A stretch of 64,000 nt of DNA from Paenibacillus sp. GSMTC-2017 (GCF_016019935.1 NZ_JAECMT010000002.1:186001-250000); one strand, 5' to 3'; shown: positions 52,437 through 61,732, counted from the stretch's first letter. Notes: a model not told the origin generated them from the sequence alone. Translations and numbers: made by a program.

Positions 52437-52991
52437 TTGAAAAATATCGACGTTATATTATCGTATAATAAGAACTTTGTAGAAACAAGAGAATACGAGC
52501 AATATGCTACTAGTAAGTTCCCTGATAAACGAATGGTCATTCTTACATGTATGGATACACGTCTTACTGAATTGTTACCTAAATCAATGAATTTAAAAAA
52601 TGGTGACGCCAAAATTATTAAAACGGCTGGCGGCATCATTACACAACCGTTCGGCAACATTATGCGAAGTGTGCTAGTGGCGCTTTATGAACTGCAAGCT
52701 GATGAAGTATTCGTCATCGGGCATCATAATTGCGGGATGACTGGTCTTAATCCACAAGAGATTATCCAGCATATGAAAGAACGTGGCGTTCCTGATCAAA
52801 CGATTGAAACACTTAAACATTCCGGTGTTAATCTAATGAGATGGCTTACTGGCTTTGACAGTGTTAGAGATAGCGTTGTAAACAGTGTTAGCATCATTCG
52901 TAATCATCCGCTTTTACCAAGAGATATTCTAATCCATGGATTAATTATCGATCCTGAAACAGGTGCGCTTGAGCTTATTGACGAAGCGTAA
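52437..52991 (+). CDS. beta-class carbonic anhydrase
   Basis: 184 residues. Zinc and catalytic residues are in VILTCMDTRLTELLP (Cys, Asp-x-Arg) and EVFVIGHHNCGM (His-x-x-Cys). It interconverts CO2 and bicarbonate. The start is a TTG with GGAGG 7 bases upstream; earlier in-frame codons would put that site inside the gene. It follows the HesB-like gene by 27 bases, probably the same transcript. Confidence 0.93.
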   Translation: MKNIDVILSYNKNFVETREYEQYATSKFPDKRMVILTCMDTRLTELLPKSMNLKNGDAKIIKTAGGIITQPFGNIMRSVLVALYELQADEVFVIGHHNCGMTGLNPQEIIQHMKERGVPDQTIETLKHSGVNLMRWLTGFDSVRDSVVNSVSIIRNHPLLPRDILIHGLIIDPETGALELIDEA

Positions 52992-53002
52992 TTACATACT
53001 GG

Positions 53003-53037
53003 AACGGTGTCATTCGACGCCGTTTTTTCTTTTTTTC
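53003..53037 (+). terminator. terminator of the carbonic anhydrase gene
   Basis: AACGGTGTC pairs with GACGCCGTT and is followed by TTTTCTTTTTTT. It overlaps the 3' end of the convergent DUF309 gene. Confidence 0.85.
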
Positions 53038-53540
53038 CGCAATGATTCTTCTCTAGTTGCAATGACTTCTGATCGATCCCTTAATGTATGACGATGAATA
53101 ATTGCTTCATTTTCTCGATCACTTGGAGTGCCCCACGCAACATTCCGTTCATCACACTGTTTCTCACATAGTTCGCGCAGCTCTTCATCTATCAGTATCA
53201 TATTCACATCTACGTATTGATCAGTTAAATGATTAACATTTTTCCGTCTATTTTCAAGCTCACTTATTAAATGTTGTCCATTTATACCAAGTAATGATAG
53301 TTCAGCTTCATTCAATCGTGAAAATGATTGATCGTACATCTTCATCGCACCTCGCAGGTTACCACGCCGTTCATGATAAAGACCAACAGCAAGTTGGATT
53401 AGCCCAACCCAAATGTGTCCGAGTCCATCGTTAGGGTTTTCTTTCCAATACTCTTCAAGCAATTCGTGGCACTCGAAATAATCTCTGGTTGCATGAAATT
53501 CGACCAAATAGGTAACATAAGGATTAGGGTATTGGCTCAT
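53010..53540 (-). CDS. DUF309 family protein
   Basis: 176 residues. The family hallmark is FHATRDYFECHELLEEYWKE, followed by IWVGLIQLAVGLYHERRGN. This helical fold of unknown function is common in Bacillota. The remainder (after about 110) is a charged, less conserved extension ending in KKRKNG. GGAGG lies 5 bases before the chosen ATG; the frame upstream of it is unlikely to be translated. Confidence 0.85.
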   Translation of the reverse strand: MSQYPNPYVTYLVEFHATRDYFECHELLEEYWKENPNDGLGHIWVGLIQLAVGLYHERRGNLRGAMKMYDQSFSRLNEAELSLLGINGQHLISELENRRKNVNHLTDQYVDVNMILIDEELRELCEKQCDERNVAWGTPSDRENEAIIHRHTLRDRSEVIATREESLRKKRKNGVE

Positions 53541-53668
53541 GTCTACCTCCGATAATAGCAGATTATTAGTAGAATAAATTATTTTGAAACCTCCATTTAG
53601 TTTATCCGTATTAGAGGACGATAGCAATTTTTCGCTTCAAAAGACAAAGCAGAAGGAGAAAGATTCAG

Positions 53669-54079
53669 ATGAAAAAAGGATTACTCGTAATGATGGCGTT
53701 GACACTGTTCTTTGCACTTGGATTTGGACAAGTTGTAGACGCTAAACGCGGCGGTGGCGTTAAATCACCTAAGCAAAGCTTCACTCAAACACCTAAGAAA
53801 TCCGATGGTGCTACTCAATCAAACCCAGGCACTAAAACAGGCACAACTGCTAAGAAACCTGGTTTGTACGGTGGTAGCAGCTTAATGAAAGGCCTTATGA
53901 TTGGTGGTCTTGCTGGTTTGTTGTTCGGAAGCATGTTTGGTGCAGGAGCTTTTGGACAAATTATGGGATTGATGATTAACCTGCTTGCGATCTTTGCGAT
54001 TATTATGCTAATTCGAGTTGCTTTCGTGTACTTGCGTAGCAAAAAGAAAAACACTCCAGATGAGCGGAGACCTTACTAA
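53669..54079 (+). CDS. small membrane protein with Gly-rich segment
   Basis: 136 residues. A signal-like N-terminus (MKKGLLVMMALTLFFALGFG) is followed by a basic, Thr/Lys/Pro-rich extracytoplasmic stretch. A glycine-rich hydrophobic segment (LMIGGLAGLLFGSMFGAGAF) and a last membrane helix (INLLAIFAIIMLIRVAFVYL) complete it. The layout recalls the membrane part of Tim44-like bacterial proteins, without the Tim44 domain. AGAAGGAG precedes the ATG. The next gene follows after 2 bases. Confidence 0.75.
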   Translation: MKKGLLVMMALTLFFALGFGQVVDAKRGGGVKSPKQSFTQTPKKSDGATQSNPGTKTGTTAKKPGLYGGSSLMKGLMIGGLAGLLFGSMFGAGAFGQIMGLMINLLAIFAIIMLIRVAFVYLRSKKKNTPDERRPY

Positions 54080-54081
54080 TC

Positions 54082-54369
54082 GTGAGAATCTTTACAGATG
54101 AAATTATAAATGCGGTTTGTATTCACATCGCTGAGCGCCGTGGCGTCCAACCTACCGATGTTGAAGTACAGCTTTCATGGGACGAAGAATATGGTTATAC
54201 TGCAGAATTGTGGGTATCAGGCCGTAGCCAGTACTTGATTGAATCCAATCTATTGGAAGCAATCGAACAATATATGTTCTCGTATTATAATCGCCGTGTA
54301 TTCCGCTCCGACATTAGACTTGGTCTTAATGAAGATGAAGGCGAGTTTTGGGCAGAAATTTCCGGTTAA
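54082..54369 (+). CDS. DUF2653 (YxcD-like) protein
   Basis: 95 residues, MRIFTDEIINAVCIHIAERR, then VEVQLSWDEEYGYTAELWV and DIRLGLNEDEGEFWAEISG, fitting DUF2653/YxcD. It starts with GTG two bases after the membrane protein gene, so the two are co-translated. Function unknown; a terminator follows 24 bases later. Confidence 0.82.
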   Translation: MRIFTDEIINAVCIHIAERRGVQPTDVEVQLSWDEEYGYTAELWVSGRSQYLIESNLLEAIEQYMFSYYNRRVFRSDIRLGLNEDEGEFWAEISG

Positions 54370-54392
54370 CTTCAACGATATTGTTGGTATTG

Positions 54393-54446
54393 AGCATTCA
54401 GTTCAATTTCCCCCTAGGGTAAGTTGTTACTGAGTGCTTTTTTTTG
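54393..54446 (+). terminator. terminator of the DUF2653 operon
   Basis: AGCATTCAGT pairs with ACTGAGTGCT and is followed by a run of T. Confidence 0.85.
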
Positions 54447-54551
54447 CATTTATATCAATTACCACTATTTACATAACTATTTTGAGCAACTACCTCCCTC
54501 CTTATTACGTCTAATAGAGTAGTTTACTAGAGGAGAGTGATAGGAAATCGT

Positions 54552-56471
54552 ATGGTTAAAAAAATTAGTTTAATAGTCGCGTTATTTATGCTAGTACAAA
54601 CCCTAATAGCACCTGCTGCACAAGTGAGCAATGCTGCTTCTGGAGGTATGACAAAATACCGTGTCTACCAAAACGACAAAGCAATTAAAGAATTTGTAAA
54701 AGAAGCAGATGCCATCTATTATGCCAAACAATTTAGCTACAGCCATGTCGAACACATTTCTGATCGGAAGTGGCTTTGGGATAACTTCCCGAAATTTAAA
54801 GTTTATCAAAATGGAACATCAAACTCGAAATTAGATTTTCGTACATATGAAGAAGCTTTAAAAGTTGCTAAAACGCTAACAAATGTGCATATACGTGATT
54901 TGAATACGGTCGGTTGGAAGTATGCTTCATTCCCGAAGTTTCAACTATTTCAAGGTGATAAGACTCAAGCAAAGTGGTCTTTCCTAACACTCGACGATGC
55001 AAAAAAGGAAGCAAAAAAGTGGGGCAACGCCCACATCATTGATCTGAATACGAACAAATGGGTTTGGGATAACCTAACCGCTGCTCAAATTAAAGCCCAA
55101 AGTTCTGCAAAAGCAGTTTATCAATTAACAGTCAATGATCAGCCAGCACCGAACACGAAGCCGTATTCATTTCTAAAAAATGCGATCTCAGCTTCGGAAA
55201 AAATTGCAAACAGTAAAGTCGTCAACACAGCAAGCAACCAAGTCGTACATTCTAATGTCCCTTCGTTCGAAGTGAAACAAAATGGAAAACTTGTTAAGTC
55301 ATTTGTCGGACTAGACAGCGCAGTTAAATTAGCGAAAACGTTGGCTAATACTGAAATCGTTAAAGATGGCGGAATATTATGGTCAAGCATGCCTTATCTT
55401 AACGTTTTTCAAGGTGACAAAAAGATCAAAACGTTCCATACATTAGCCCCTGCACTAACTTACGCTAAAAGTTTTGCAAACAGCTCGATTCAAACGATTG
55501 ATGGTAGATCGCTTTGGAGCAATGTGAAAGTGTTACAAATTCTTGGTTGGAACGGCAGCAGCAATACATCAACGATTTTAAGTCATGTCTCGAACACACA
55601 AGGTTTGTCCATCGATTCTCCAAGTTGGTTTGAGTTAACAGCAGCAGATGGATCACTTAAAGACATGTCCGACCCATCCATTGTAAAGACGCTTAAGGAT
55701 AAAGGGATATTAGTTACCCCGCTTCTTCACAACGGATTTAATCGTAAGATGACAACTGAATTTTTGAAAAATGAGCAAGCAAAAACGAAGTTCATCACCA
55801 CACTTGTAAATCGCTTAGTCGAACTTGGTGTATATGGACTCAATATTGATTTTGAAGAGGTAGCTGGTGCAGATCGAGCTGCATATACCGACTTCGTTAA
55901 AAAATTGACAGCCGCTGCACATGTCAAAAAACTTAAAGTTTCGATAGATTTGCCACGCGGTAGTGTAAGCTGGAACCACCTTACTGCTTATGACCATAAG
56001 GCTATAGGTTCTATCGTAGACACGGTTATCATTATGGCATATGACGAACATTGGAAAGGCGGCGACAAAGCTGGTTCTGTCGCAGGCCTGAAGTGGGTTG
56101 AAGAAGGTATTAAGCAGTATTTAGATTATGGTATACCTAGAAACAAAATTATGTTAGGTATCCCCTTCTACGTCAGAGAATGGCGTATCGACACAAGTGG
56201 TAAGCTTGTAGATAATCGCGCACTTCTTATGAAAGATTTGCCTAAGCTAATTGCTGATACAAAAGCAGTAAGTACATTTGATGCAGAAGCAGGACAATAT
56301 AAGTATTCCTATCAAAAAGACGGCTACACGCATGTATTTTGGGCAGAAACCCATGATACTGTATTAGCCCGAATTAAATTAGCTAAAAAATATGATTTAG
56401 CAGGAATTGCTGCTTGGCGCCTTGGATATGAGGATGCGGAGCTCTGGACGAAAATTCTTCAAGCTAAATAA
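54552..56471 (+). CDS. secreted glycoside hydrolase family 18 protein with six N-terminal repeats
   Basis: About 639 residues. A signal peptide (to about 30) is followed by six degenerate repeats of about 48 residues spanning roughly 30-320. Each opens with a strand such as KFKVYQNG, KFQLFQGD, SFEVKQNG or LNVFQGDK, then a helix (DALKVAK-like) and a Trp near the end. The C-terminal GH18 barrel holds YGLNIDFEEVAG (catalytic Glu of the DxxDxDxE region), TVIIMAYDEHW and IPFYVREW. It probably acts on peptidoglycan or spore cortex glycans. ATG 54552 has AGGA upstream. Confidence 0.9.
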   Translation: MVKKISLIVALFMLVQTLIAPAAQVSNAASGGMTKYRVYQNDKAIKEFVKEADAIYYAKQFSYSHVEHISDRKWLWDNFPKFKVYQNGTSNSKLDFRTYEEALKVAKTLTNVHIRDLNTVGWKYASFPKFQLFQGDKTQAKWSFLTLDDAKKEAKKWGNAHIIDLNTNKWVWDNLTAAQIKAQSSAKAVYQLTVNDQPAPNTKPYSFLKNAISASEKIANSKVVNTASNQVVHSNVPSFEVKQNGKLVKSFVGLDSAVKLAKTLANTEIVKDGGILWSSMPYLNVFQGDKKIKTFHTLAPALTYAKSFANSSIQTIDGRSLWSNVKVLQILGWNGSSNTSTILSHVSNTQGLSIDSPSWFELTAADGSLKDMSDPSIVKTLKDKGILVTPLLHNGFNRKMTTEFLKNEQAKTKFITTLVNRLVELGVYGLNIDFEEVAGADRAAYTDFVKKLTAAAHVKKLKVSIDLPRGSVSWNHLTAYDHKAIGSIVDTVIIMAYDEHWKGGDKAGSVAGLKWVEEGIKQYLDYGIPRNKIMLGIPFYVREWRIDTSGKLVDNRALLMKDLPKLIADTKAVSTFDAEAGQYKYSYQKDGYTHVFWAETHDTVLARIKLAKKYDLAGIAAWRLGYEDAELWTKILQAK

Positions 56472-56477
56472 CGACCT

Positions 56478-56520
56478 CCCCCTTTCGTTACCTTCTGGTG
56501 ATGGAAGGGGTTTTCTTTTT
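56478..56520 (+). terminator. terminator of the GH18 gene
   Basis: CCCCTTTC pairs with GAAGGGG and is followed by TTTTCTTTTTT. Confidence 0.85.
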
Positions 56521-56762
56521 TAAAAAAATATATTGTAAATAAAAGAATACTGACTTCATATGTTACAAGTAAGATTTGTGAGAAATATGACTTAATTAAA
56601 ACAAGAGAATATTCATTATTTATAATAACCAAATCAGGTGAATTGAGGTTCCATTGCGAATCAATTCTCCAGCACTTCCCGGTGACCCATTCTCTACTCC
56701 ATAACCATACTACCTATATAGAGTTCACTACATCATGTTGATCACTTTAATTTATAAAAATG

Positions 56763-56826
56763 AAAAAACGAGTGCCAAAGAGCTAGATCCATGTTAAATG
56801 GTTCTTGGTCTCTTCCACACTCGTTG
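56763..56826 (-). terminator. terminator of the coiled-coil protein gene
   Basis: Minus strand AACGAGTG pairs with CACTCGTT over a long imperfect stem and ends in TTTTTT. Confidence 0.8.
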
Positions 56827-56844
56827 TAAAATAAATACTTATAA

Positions 56845-57165
56845 TTAGTTTTGAATTTTATTAGTAAGATTGTCAATCTCTTGAAGAATAGGAGTTAGTT
56901 GTTGAAGTGACGCTTGGATTTGTTTTTGTGTATTGTCAACTTGACCTTGAAGCATGTTAAACTGCATTGCAACCATTGCAAGACCTGGATCTTGTGATTG
57001 TTGTAGCATTTGCGAAATTTGTGACATCTGAAGTTCGATATTGTCAAAGTTGTTAGCAGCCATAACCGCTTGGTTCAAAAGACCCCGTGCTGCAGTTACT
57101 TGTGCATCGATTTGATCACCTGTACGTGCTGCTTTTTGATTGCCAAATGGGTTTACTCCAAACAT
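56845..57165 (-). CDS. small coiled-coil protein of unknown function
   Basis: 106 residues, MFGVNPFGNQKAARTGDQID, then almost entirely helical and rich in Gln/Asn/Leu (MSQISQMLQQSQDPGLAMVA, LQQLTPILQEIDNLTNKI). No signal peptide, cysteine or membrane helix. GGAGG lies 7 bases before the ATG and a terminator follows, so it is a credible single-gene unit. I do not recognise a characterised family. Confidence 0.72.
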   Translation of the reverse strand: MFGVNPFGNQKAARTGDQIDAQVTAARGLLNQAVMAANNFDNIELQMSQISQMLQQSQDPGLAMVAMQFNMLQGQVDNTQKQIQASLQQLTPILQEIDNLTNKIQN

Positions 57166-57582
57166 GAGAATTCCTCCTGGAAAATGAATTTTTTATAAGT
57201 ACAGGGCATTGCCCGTATACAAAATATTGAAATATGAAATCGCTTAACTGCCTATTATATGTAAATTGACTCTCCTATAATTTATAATATTTTCGTATGA
57301 AAGTCAATTTTAACGTTAAATTATCTAGAGTGACAAATCTAACAAAACAAATTACTATTTTGACAGTATTCGCTCTATTTCATCACTACCCGCTACATGA
57401 TTATAAAATAATGATCTTCAAATCTTCTCTAATTACGTACTTATGTATCGAAACGTTGTGTCACTACCCATATAGCGAATATAATTATATACATTTTTAA
57501 CCAACATTAAATTCTATTAGGTGTTAAAATAAAACTAACTTTATTTTCAAAATATTCAATTACGTGAAGGGAAGAAAACAAG
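57166..57582. other. AT-rich intergenic region
   Basis: About 400 bases between divergent genes. It holds a short GGGCAATGCCC palindrome near 57207 and otherwise AT-rich sequence. An open frame at 57297-57500 has no ribosome site and an atypical composition, so it is not accepted. Confidence 0.5.
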
Positions 57583-58134
57583 TTGTTATCAAAGAACCAA
57601 GAAATGTCGCTTAGTAAGTTCATGAGTAAAATATTGCGTCACTCTCCAAAAGAGTTTGGCATTATTTTAGATAGTGACGGTTACTGTAGTGTTGAATCTT
57701 TAGTAGCAGCAATTCAAAAAGAATCTAGATGGAGCAAAATTAGTATTAACGATATCGAAAATGTGGTGAATAATTGTGAGAAACAAAGATATGAACGCAC
57801 GGGTGTTTATATCCGTGCAAATTATGGCCACAGTGCAGAAAAAATAAATTACAAAGAAGCTATGCCCCCATCTATTTTGTTTCATGGAACTAACACAAAA
57901 GTGTCTTCTATCATTTTATCTGAGGGCATTAAACCAATGGGTAGAAAATATGTACATCTTTCTGAATCAATTGATTTTGCAACACTTGCTGGTAAGAGGC
58001 GTGGTGAGTTAGTTATTCTAAATATCCATACACAATCTGCTTATACTCTAGGCGTTAAGTTTTTTTTAGCTAATAATGGTGTATGGCTTTCAGACTTTAT
58101 TCCACCTGAATGTATTGCTGAGCACATTAGTTAA
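57583..58134 (+). CDS. kptA: RNA 2'-phosphotransferase (KptA/Tpt1)
   Basis: 183 residues. Family motifs: LSKFMSKILRHSPKEFGI (Arg-His), ILFHGTNTKVSSIIL, KYVHLSES and LAGKRRGELVILNIH. KptA removes an internal 2'-phosphate from RNA using NAD+, making ADP-ribose 1'',2''-cyclic phosphate. In eukaryotes this completes tRNA splicing, but most bacteria have no such introns and the bacterial substrate is unclear. It starts with TTG after GGGAAG. It stands alone, with no RNA ligase or NAD-metabolism gene beside it. Confidence 0.92.
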   Translation: MLSKNQEMSLSKFMSKILRHSPKEFGIILDSDGYCSVESLVAAIQKESRWSKISINDIENVVNNCEKQRYERTGVYIRANYGHSAEKINYKEAMPPSILFHGTNTKVSSIILSEGIKPMGRKYVHLSESIDFATLAGKRRGELVILNIHTQSAYTLGVKFFLANNGVWLSDFIPPECIAEHIS

Positions 58135-58184
58135 AAGTTACATTGATCCGTGTTTTTAAATCTTCCCTTAAGGATTAATTAAGT

Positions 58185-58234
58185 AAAAAAGGCTGCCCGA
58201 GGTGATCTTGCAATCACTTCTGAGACAGCCTTCG
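58185..58234. terminator. bidirectional terminator between kptA and the serine hydrolase gene
   Basis: AAAAAGGCTG pairs with the CAGCCTT arm, with an inner AGGTGAT/ATCACTT stem, between convergent genes. Confidence 0.8.
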
Positions 58235-58246
58235 AAAAGGTAGTAA

Positions 58247-60349
58247 TTATTTTATTAATACCTCAAACTTAGAGCCAGCATCACCTGCAAAAACTATTTT
58301 TCCGTTTTCAGGTAAAACAACTTCGTCTTTACCACTTACCACGGTATTATTTATGCAGATGCCAGCTTGATCATAGACAGAAAACCCACCATTCTCGGGC
58401 AATTTAACAGAAATTACTTTTCCTTTGATTGCAGCAGGTACAGAATACCACTTCGCATAACCATCTGCTGCTATCGTAGTCTTTGAACGTTTACCCGTAT
58501 GGAGCGGTTTTACTGCGCCTTCACTCGCATAAATGTGGCCTAATGCTTTAACATACTCAACACCGTTTTCCGAATAGAAATCGTATTCAATCGTATCACG
58601 TCCTGCCATATTCGGGATCTGCAATTGATTAATTGCTTTATTCGCTCCTACTATTTTCTGATTGATCCAATAACCCGGAGCTTCCTTCTCTAGTTTAATT
58701 GATTGTATTGGAGCACTTATAAAGTAAGACATCGAAGTATATTTCTCATTCAACAAATAATAGTTTTTGCCATCACGTTTCTCCCAAGCTGCTGCTACAT
58801 CTTTTGATAGCTCATTTTTATCTAGCTTTTCAAAGTTATATTCTGACATTGCTACTGTTCCCAGTCCCGGAATCGGAATATAAACCCGCGTCCACATGTA
58901 GGTGCGCCCATTTTTCTCTACAACAAACTTTACCTTTGAAGTACCCTCCGTATTAACAAAAGTACCGTCTTCCGTATAAGTAAGCTTCTCGACAGGATAA
59001 TTTGGTGCACCGATTAAAGATAATGATAATTCACCCGAATTACTTATTTCTGCCTTTGCAATCGAGCCTGCTCCACCATAAATACCGCCAAATTGTGTTA
59101 CTTCTTCAGGCATAGTTGCAGCAACAGGCAAACCAAATGACTTCTCTGGTTTACGCTCTTTAATAACACCTTTCTCTTGCAATACACCAAGCAACAGTTC
59201 ATTTGCTAACAATTGATCTGTTGCACTAGATCCACCTGAAGAGAGCACTGCTGCAGCCATGTTGTGTTCCGGAAGAACCACTAACGATGAATGATACGAC
59301 ATGGTGTCTCCACCTTTTGTTACTGCCTTAATACCGTAATCGTTAAACGGGAACAAATTCACACTATCCCAGCCTAATCCGTACGAAAAAGTTGTATCCG
59401 CCTCAGGAGACCACATTCCCTTTTTGTACTCTGCTTGTTCCATAGCCGTTACCGACTTGTTTGAAATAATATCATCAACTTCTCCCGTAAAAATTTGCGA
59501 GAACTTTACAACATCTTCAGCTGTAGAATAAATGCCCCCTGAAGCGATAATATTATACACTTCGCTTGGTAGTTGATCATTATAAGCAGGGTGATAAACG
59601 GCAGCCAGTTTTGATGAATCAATGTCATCCATAGGGGTATTTGTATTGTTCATTTCTAAAGGTTCGATGAAGAATTTCGTTATAAATGCTGTAAAACTTA
59701 TACCACTAACACGTTCCACCAAAATCTCAGCTAACGTATAACCATCGTTGCAATAAACCGAATAGGCGCCTGGGTCCGCTTTTAGGTTTTGAGTAGCAAG
59801 TTGTTCTAACAAAGTATCGTGTGTATAGGTATCGTTGTCATCGAATAAAGCTGCATTGCGTGGTGAAATTCCAAGTAAACCTGAAGAATGATTGAGCAGC
59901 ATTCGTGGAGTAATTTTTTTGTAACGCTCATCTTTCATTTTAAATTCGGAAATATAGTTCACTAAAGGCTTATCTAAATCGATTTTACCCTCATCAACTA
60001 GCTTCATTACAGCCGCAGTAAGTACTACTTTACTCGTTGAACCAATCCCGTAGACTGTTTCAGAAGAAAGAGGAATCTTATTTTTTAAATCGTTTCTGCC
60101 AGCATGCCCTGAGATTACAATTTCTCCATTATCGATTAGAGCATATTGCACACTTGTGTTTCCGTACGTTTCTGTTAGTAGCTTAGCTTTCTCCGCAGCT
60201 GATTTCTTAGTCACTTCGTAGGAACTACTATTACTGTTCCCAGCTGCCATTGCAGTTGTTGGTACAAGCATCGTTAGCGCTAGCGTACAGGCTAATATTG
60301 AAAACCGCTTTTTTCCTTTTCGCTTAACTTCACTTCGTTCCACTCGCAT
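58247..60349 (-). CDS. secreted class C beta-lactamase-like serine hydrolase
   Basis: 700 residues. A signal peptide ends near TTAMAAG. The beta-lactamase-like domain has [20 protein letters not shown] (Ser-x-x-Lys), NHSSGLLG and [20 protein letters not shown] (Tyr-x-Asn). The C-terminal 330 residues are beta-rich, with [16 protein letters not shown] strands. Such enzymes are usually peptidases or esterases rather than drug-destroying lactamases. AGGAG sits 3 bases before ATG. Upstream lie two 11-bp tandem repeats shared with the next operon. Confidence 0.9.
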   Translation of the reverse strand: MRVERSEVKRKGKKRFSILACTLALTMLVPTTAMAAGNSNSSSYEVTKKSAAEKAKLLTETYGNTSVQYALIDNGEIVISGHAGRNDLKNKIPLSSETVYGIGSTSKVVLTAAVMKLVDEGKIDLDKPLVNYISEFKMKDERYKKITPRMLLNHSSGLLGISPRNAALFDDNDTYTHDTLLEQLATQNLKADPGAYSVYCNDGYTLAEILVERVSGISFTAFITKFFIEPLEMNNTNTPMDDIDSSKLAAVYHPAYNDQLPSEVYNIIASGGIYSTAEDVVKFSQIFTGEVDDIISNKSVTAMEQAEYKKGMWSPEADTTFSYGLGWDSVNLFPFNDYGIKAVTKGGDTMSYHSSLVVLPEHNMAAAVLSSGGSSATDQLLANELLLGVLQEKGVIKERKPEKSFGLPVAATMPEEVTQFGGIYGGAGSIAKAEISNSGELSLSLIGAPNYPVEKLTYTEDGTFVNTEGTSKVKFVVEKNGRTYMWTRVYIPIPGLGTVAMSEYNFEKLDKNELSKDVAAAWEKRDGKNYYLLNEKYTSMSYFISAPIQSIKLEKEAPGYWINQKIVGANKAINQLQIPNMAGRDTIEYDFYSENGVEYVKALGHIYASEGAVKPLHTGKRSKTTIAADGYAKWYSVPAAIKGKVISVKLPENGGFSVYDQAGICINNTVVSGKDEVVLPENGKIVFAGDAGSKFEVLIK

Positions 60350-60434
60350 CGTCTCCTGTCTTCATCTTTTTATTAACTGGATTTAACCAGTCACTAAGGA
60401 AATCTTACATGAAGAAGATGTACTCCTCATGACG

Positions 60435-60456
60435 TGAATATGAACTGAATATGAAC
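60435..60456 (-). promoter_or_regulatory. tandem 11-bp repeats upstream of the serine hydrolase gene
   Basis: Two head-to-tail copies of GTTCATATTCA (minus strand), as expected for an OmpR/PhoB-type response regulator dimer. They lie 86 nt before the start codon; a TAAGAT -10-like element lies between. Confidence 0.7.
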
Positions 60457-60459
60457 CTG

Positions 60460-60511
60460 AAAAAAAAAGAATCGATCGATTCACGTTATGGCGTGAACTG
60501 ATCGACTCTTA
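60460..60511 (-). terminator. terminator of the alpha/beta hydrolase gene
   Basis: Minus strand GAGTCGATCAGTTCACG pairs with CGTGAATCGATCGATTC and ends in nine T. It adjoins the regulatory repeats of the next gene. Confidence 0.9.
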
Positions 60512-60525
60512 TATATTTTCATCTT

Positions 60526-61473
60526 TTATATTGATTTCATTTTTTCCATATATACCTTTAAGCCTTCTGCGATTTCTTTAGAATGCGTATGATGTAAATA
60601 ATGACCACCATCTAATTTCACCACTTCCCCGTGGATAGAATCTTTAGCTTGTTCTTCATGGAGAGGAATCCAATTTTCTTGGCCTTCATTAACCCCACCT
60701 TGTATAAATAAGAGTAGTGGCATGTTATTTGGGAATTTTAATCTTTGAGCTGATTTAAAGTTTTGCGAAAAATGTTCCATCTCATTCAAAGTAGTTGGTT
60801 CATACATATTTCTGAGAGTAATCAACCTTAATTGTTTCTTCGTTTTATCATCAAATGGCAGTCCTTCAAATGGATCAGGACCAAACTTTAGCATCAATCT
60901 GCCAAATCCAGAACTTTTAAGTAGCTTAAATGTTCCAATCGGAAATTCAGTATCCATACCGTCTTGCGTTGGAACACTAGTGTCTATTCCGATAAATGCA
61001 CTTACTTCGTTCTCAAATTTATTTATATATTCTAAACCATAAATGCCTGTTATGGAGTGTCCCATCAAAATATATCGATCAATGTTTAGACTCTGCAAAG
61101 CTTCATGGATTTCATTTGTTATATTTTCTGATGTACGTTCCTTATCCGTTCCATCACTTAATCCATACCCAAATGGCTCAACAACAACTACCTTATAAAA
61201 TGGAGTTAACTCTTTCAAAAGCGGTGTAAAATCAAGAGCCGGAGAAGCTGTTCCATATCCAGGTAATAAAACGATTGTTTCTTCTCCTTCACCTTCAATT
61301 AATACATTCATATTTTTCCCGTCTACAGGTACTAATTGACCATATGTGTCAATCTTTTTTAGATCCGACTTATTGCTGATCTTATTAGCGATAAATACGA
61401 TCGCTATAAATAGTACGATTAATAGAACAATAACTATTACTGTTTTCAATAAAATTCTAAGTATTTTTTTCAT
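60526..61473 (-). CDS. membrane-anchored alpha/beta hydrolase
   Basis: 315 residues. An N-terminal helix (IVIVLLIVLFIAIVFIA) precedes an alpha/beta-hydrolase domain: IVLLPGYGTASPALDF, the nucleophile elbow MGHSITGIYGLEY (Ser) and a C-terminal His in DGGHYLHHTHSKE. The substrate is unknown. The start overlaps the stop of a 32-codon leader frame (TGATG), suggesting coupled translation. It shares its promoter-type repeats with the serine hydrolase gene. Confidence 0.88.
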   Translation of the reverse strand: MKKILRILLKTVIVIVLLIVLFIAIVFIANKISNKSDLKKIDTYGQLVPVDGKNMNVLIEGEGEETIVLLPGYGTASPALDFTPLLKELTPFYKVVVVEPFGYGLSDGTDKERTSENITNEIHEALQSLNIDRYILMGHSITGIYGLEYINKFENEVSAFIGIDTSVPTQDGMDTEFPIGTFKLLKSSGFGRLMLKFGPDPFEGLPFDDKTKKQLRLITLRNMYEPTTLNEMEHFSQNFKSAQRLKFPNNMPLLLFIQGGVNEGQENWIPLHEEQAKDSIHGEVVKLDGGHYLHHTHSKEIAEGLKVYMEKMKSI

Positions 61474-61571
61474 CAGTTATTCACCTGGGTTATTGTGACT
61501 TTTGCAACTCGTACTCTACTTTTCCTTATACCTATCCACGACTTCATTACTTCTAGTTGTTTCACTCGCAT
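61473..61571 (-). CDS. 32-residue leader frame, copy of the serine hydrolase 5' end
   Basis: It starts MRVKQLEVMKSWIGIRKSR, compare [14 protein letters not shown] of the beta-lactamase-like protein, with a matching CAGGAGA ribosome site. It ends exactly on the next gene's start. It is either a leader peptide for coupling or the stump of a duplicated gene whose body was replaced. Confidence 0.5.
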   Translation of the reverse strand: MRVKQLEVMKSWIGIRKSRVRVAKVTITQVNN

Positions 61572-61656
61572 CTTCTCCTGTCGTCATCTCTATGTTGGGC
61601 TGTCTTAATGCGCCACTAAAGAAAGCTTAAACGAAGAACATGTACTACCTATGACG

Positions 61657-61678
61657 TGAATATGAACTGAATATGAAC
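61657..61678 (-). promoter_or_regulatory. tandem 11-bp repeats upstream of the leader/alpha-beta hydrolase unit
   Basis: The same two copies of GTTCATATTCA, also 86 nt before the first start codon, with a TAAGCT -10-like element at the corresponding place. Confidence 0.7.
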
Positions 61679-61682
61679 AAGC

Positions 61683-61732
61683 AAAAAAACTATCGATTCA
61701 AATGCATGAAAAGTTGCATTTGAATCGATAGC
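61683..61732 (-). terminator. terminator of the two-component operon
   Basis: A perfect 17-bp stem, CTATCGATTCAAATGCA with its complement around 8 bases, followed on the minus strand by TTTTTTT. Confidence 0.93.

Noticed and set aside
57297-57500. A 67-codon plus-strand frame in the AT-rich gap before kptA
   Set aside because: No ribosome site, His/Tyr/Ile-rich random-looking product and no neighbour logic.
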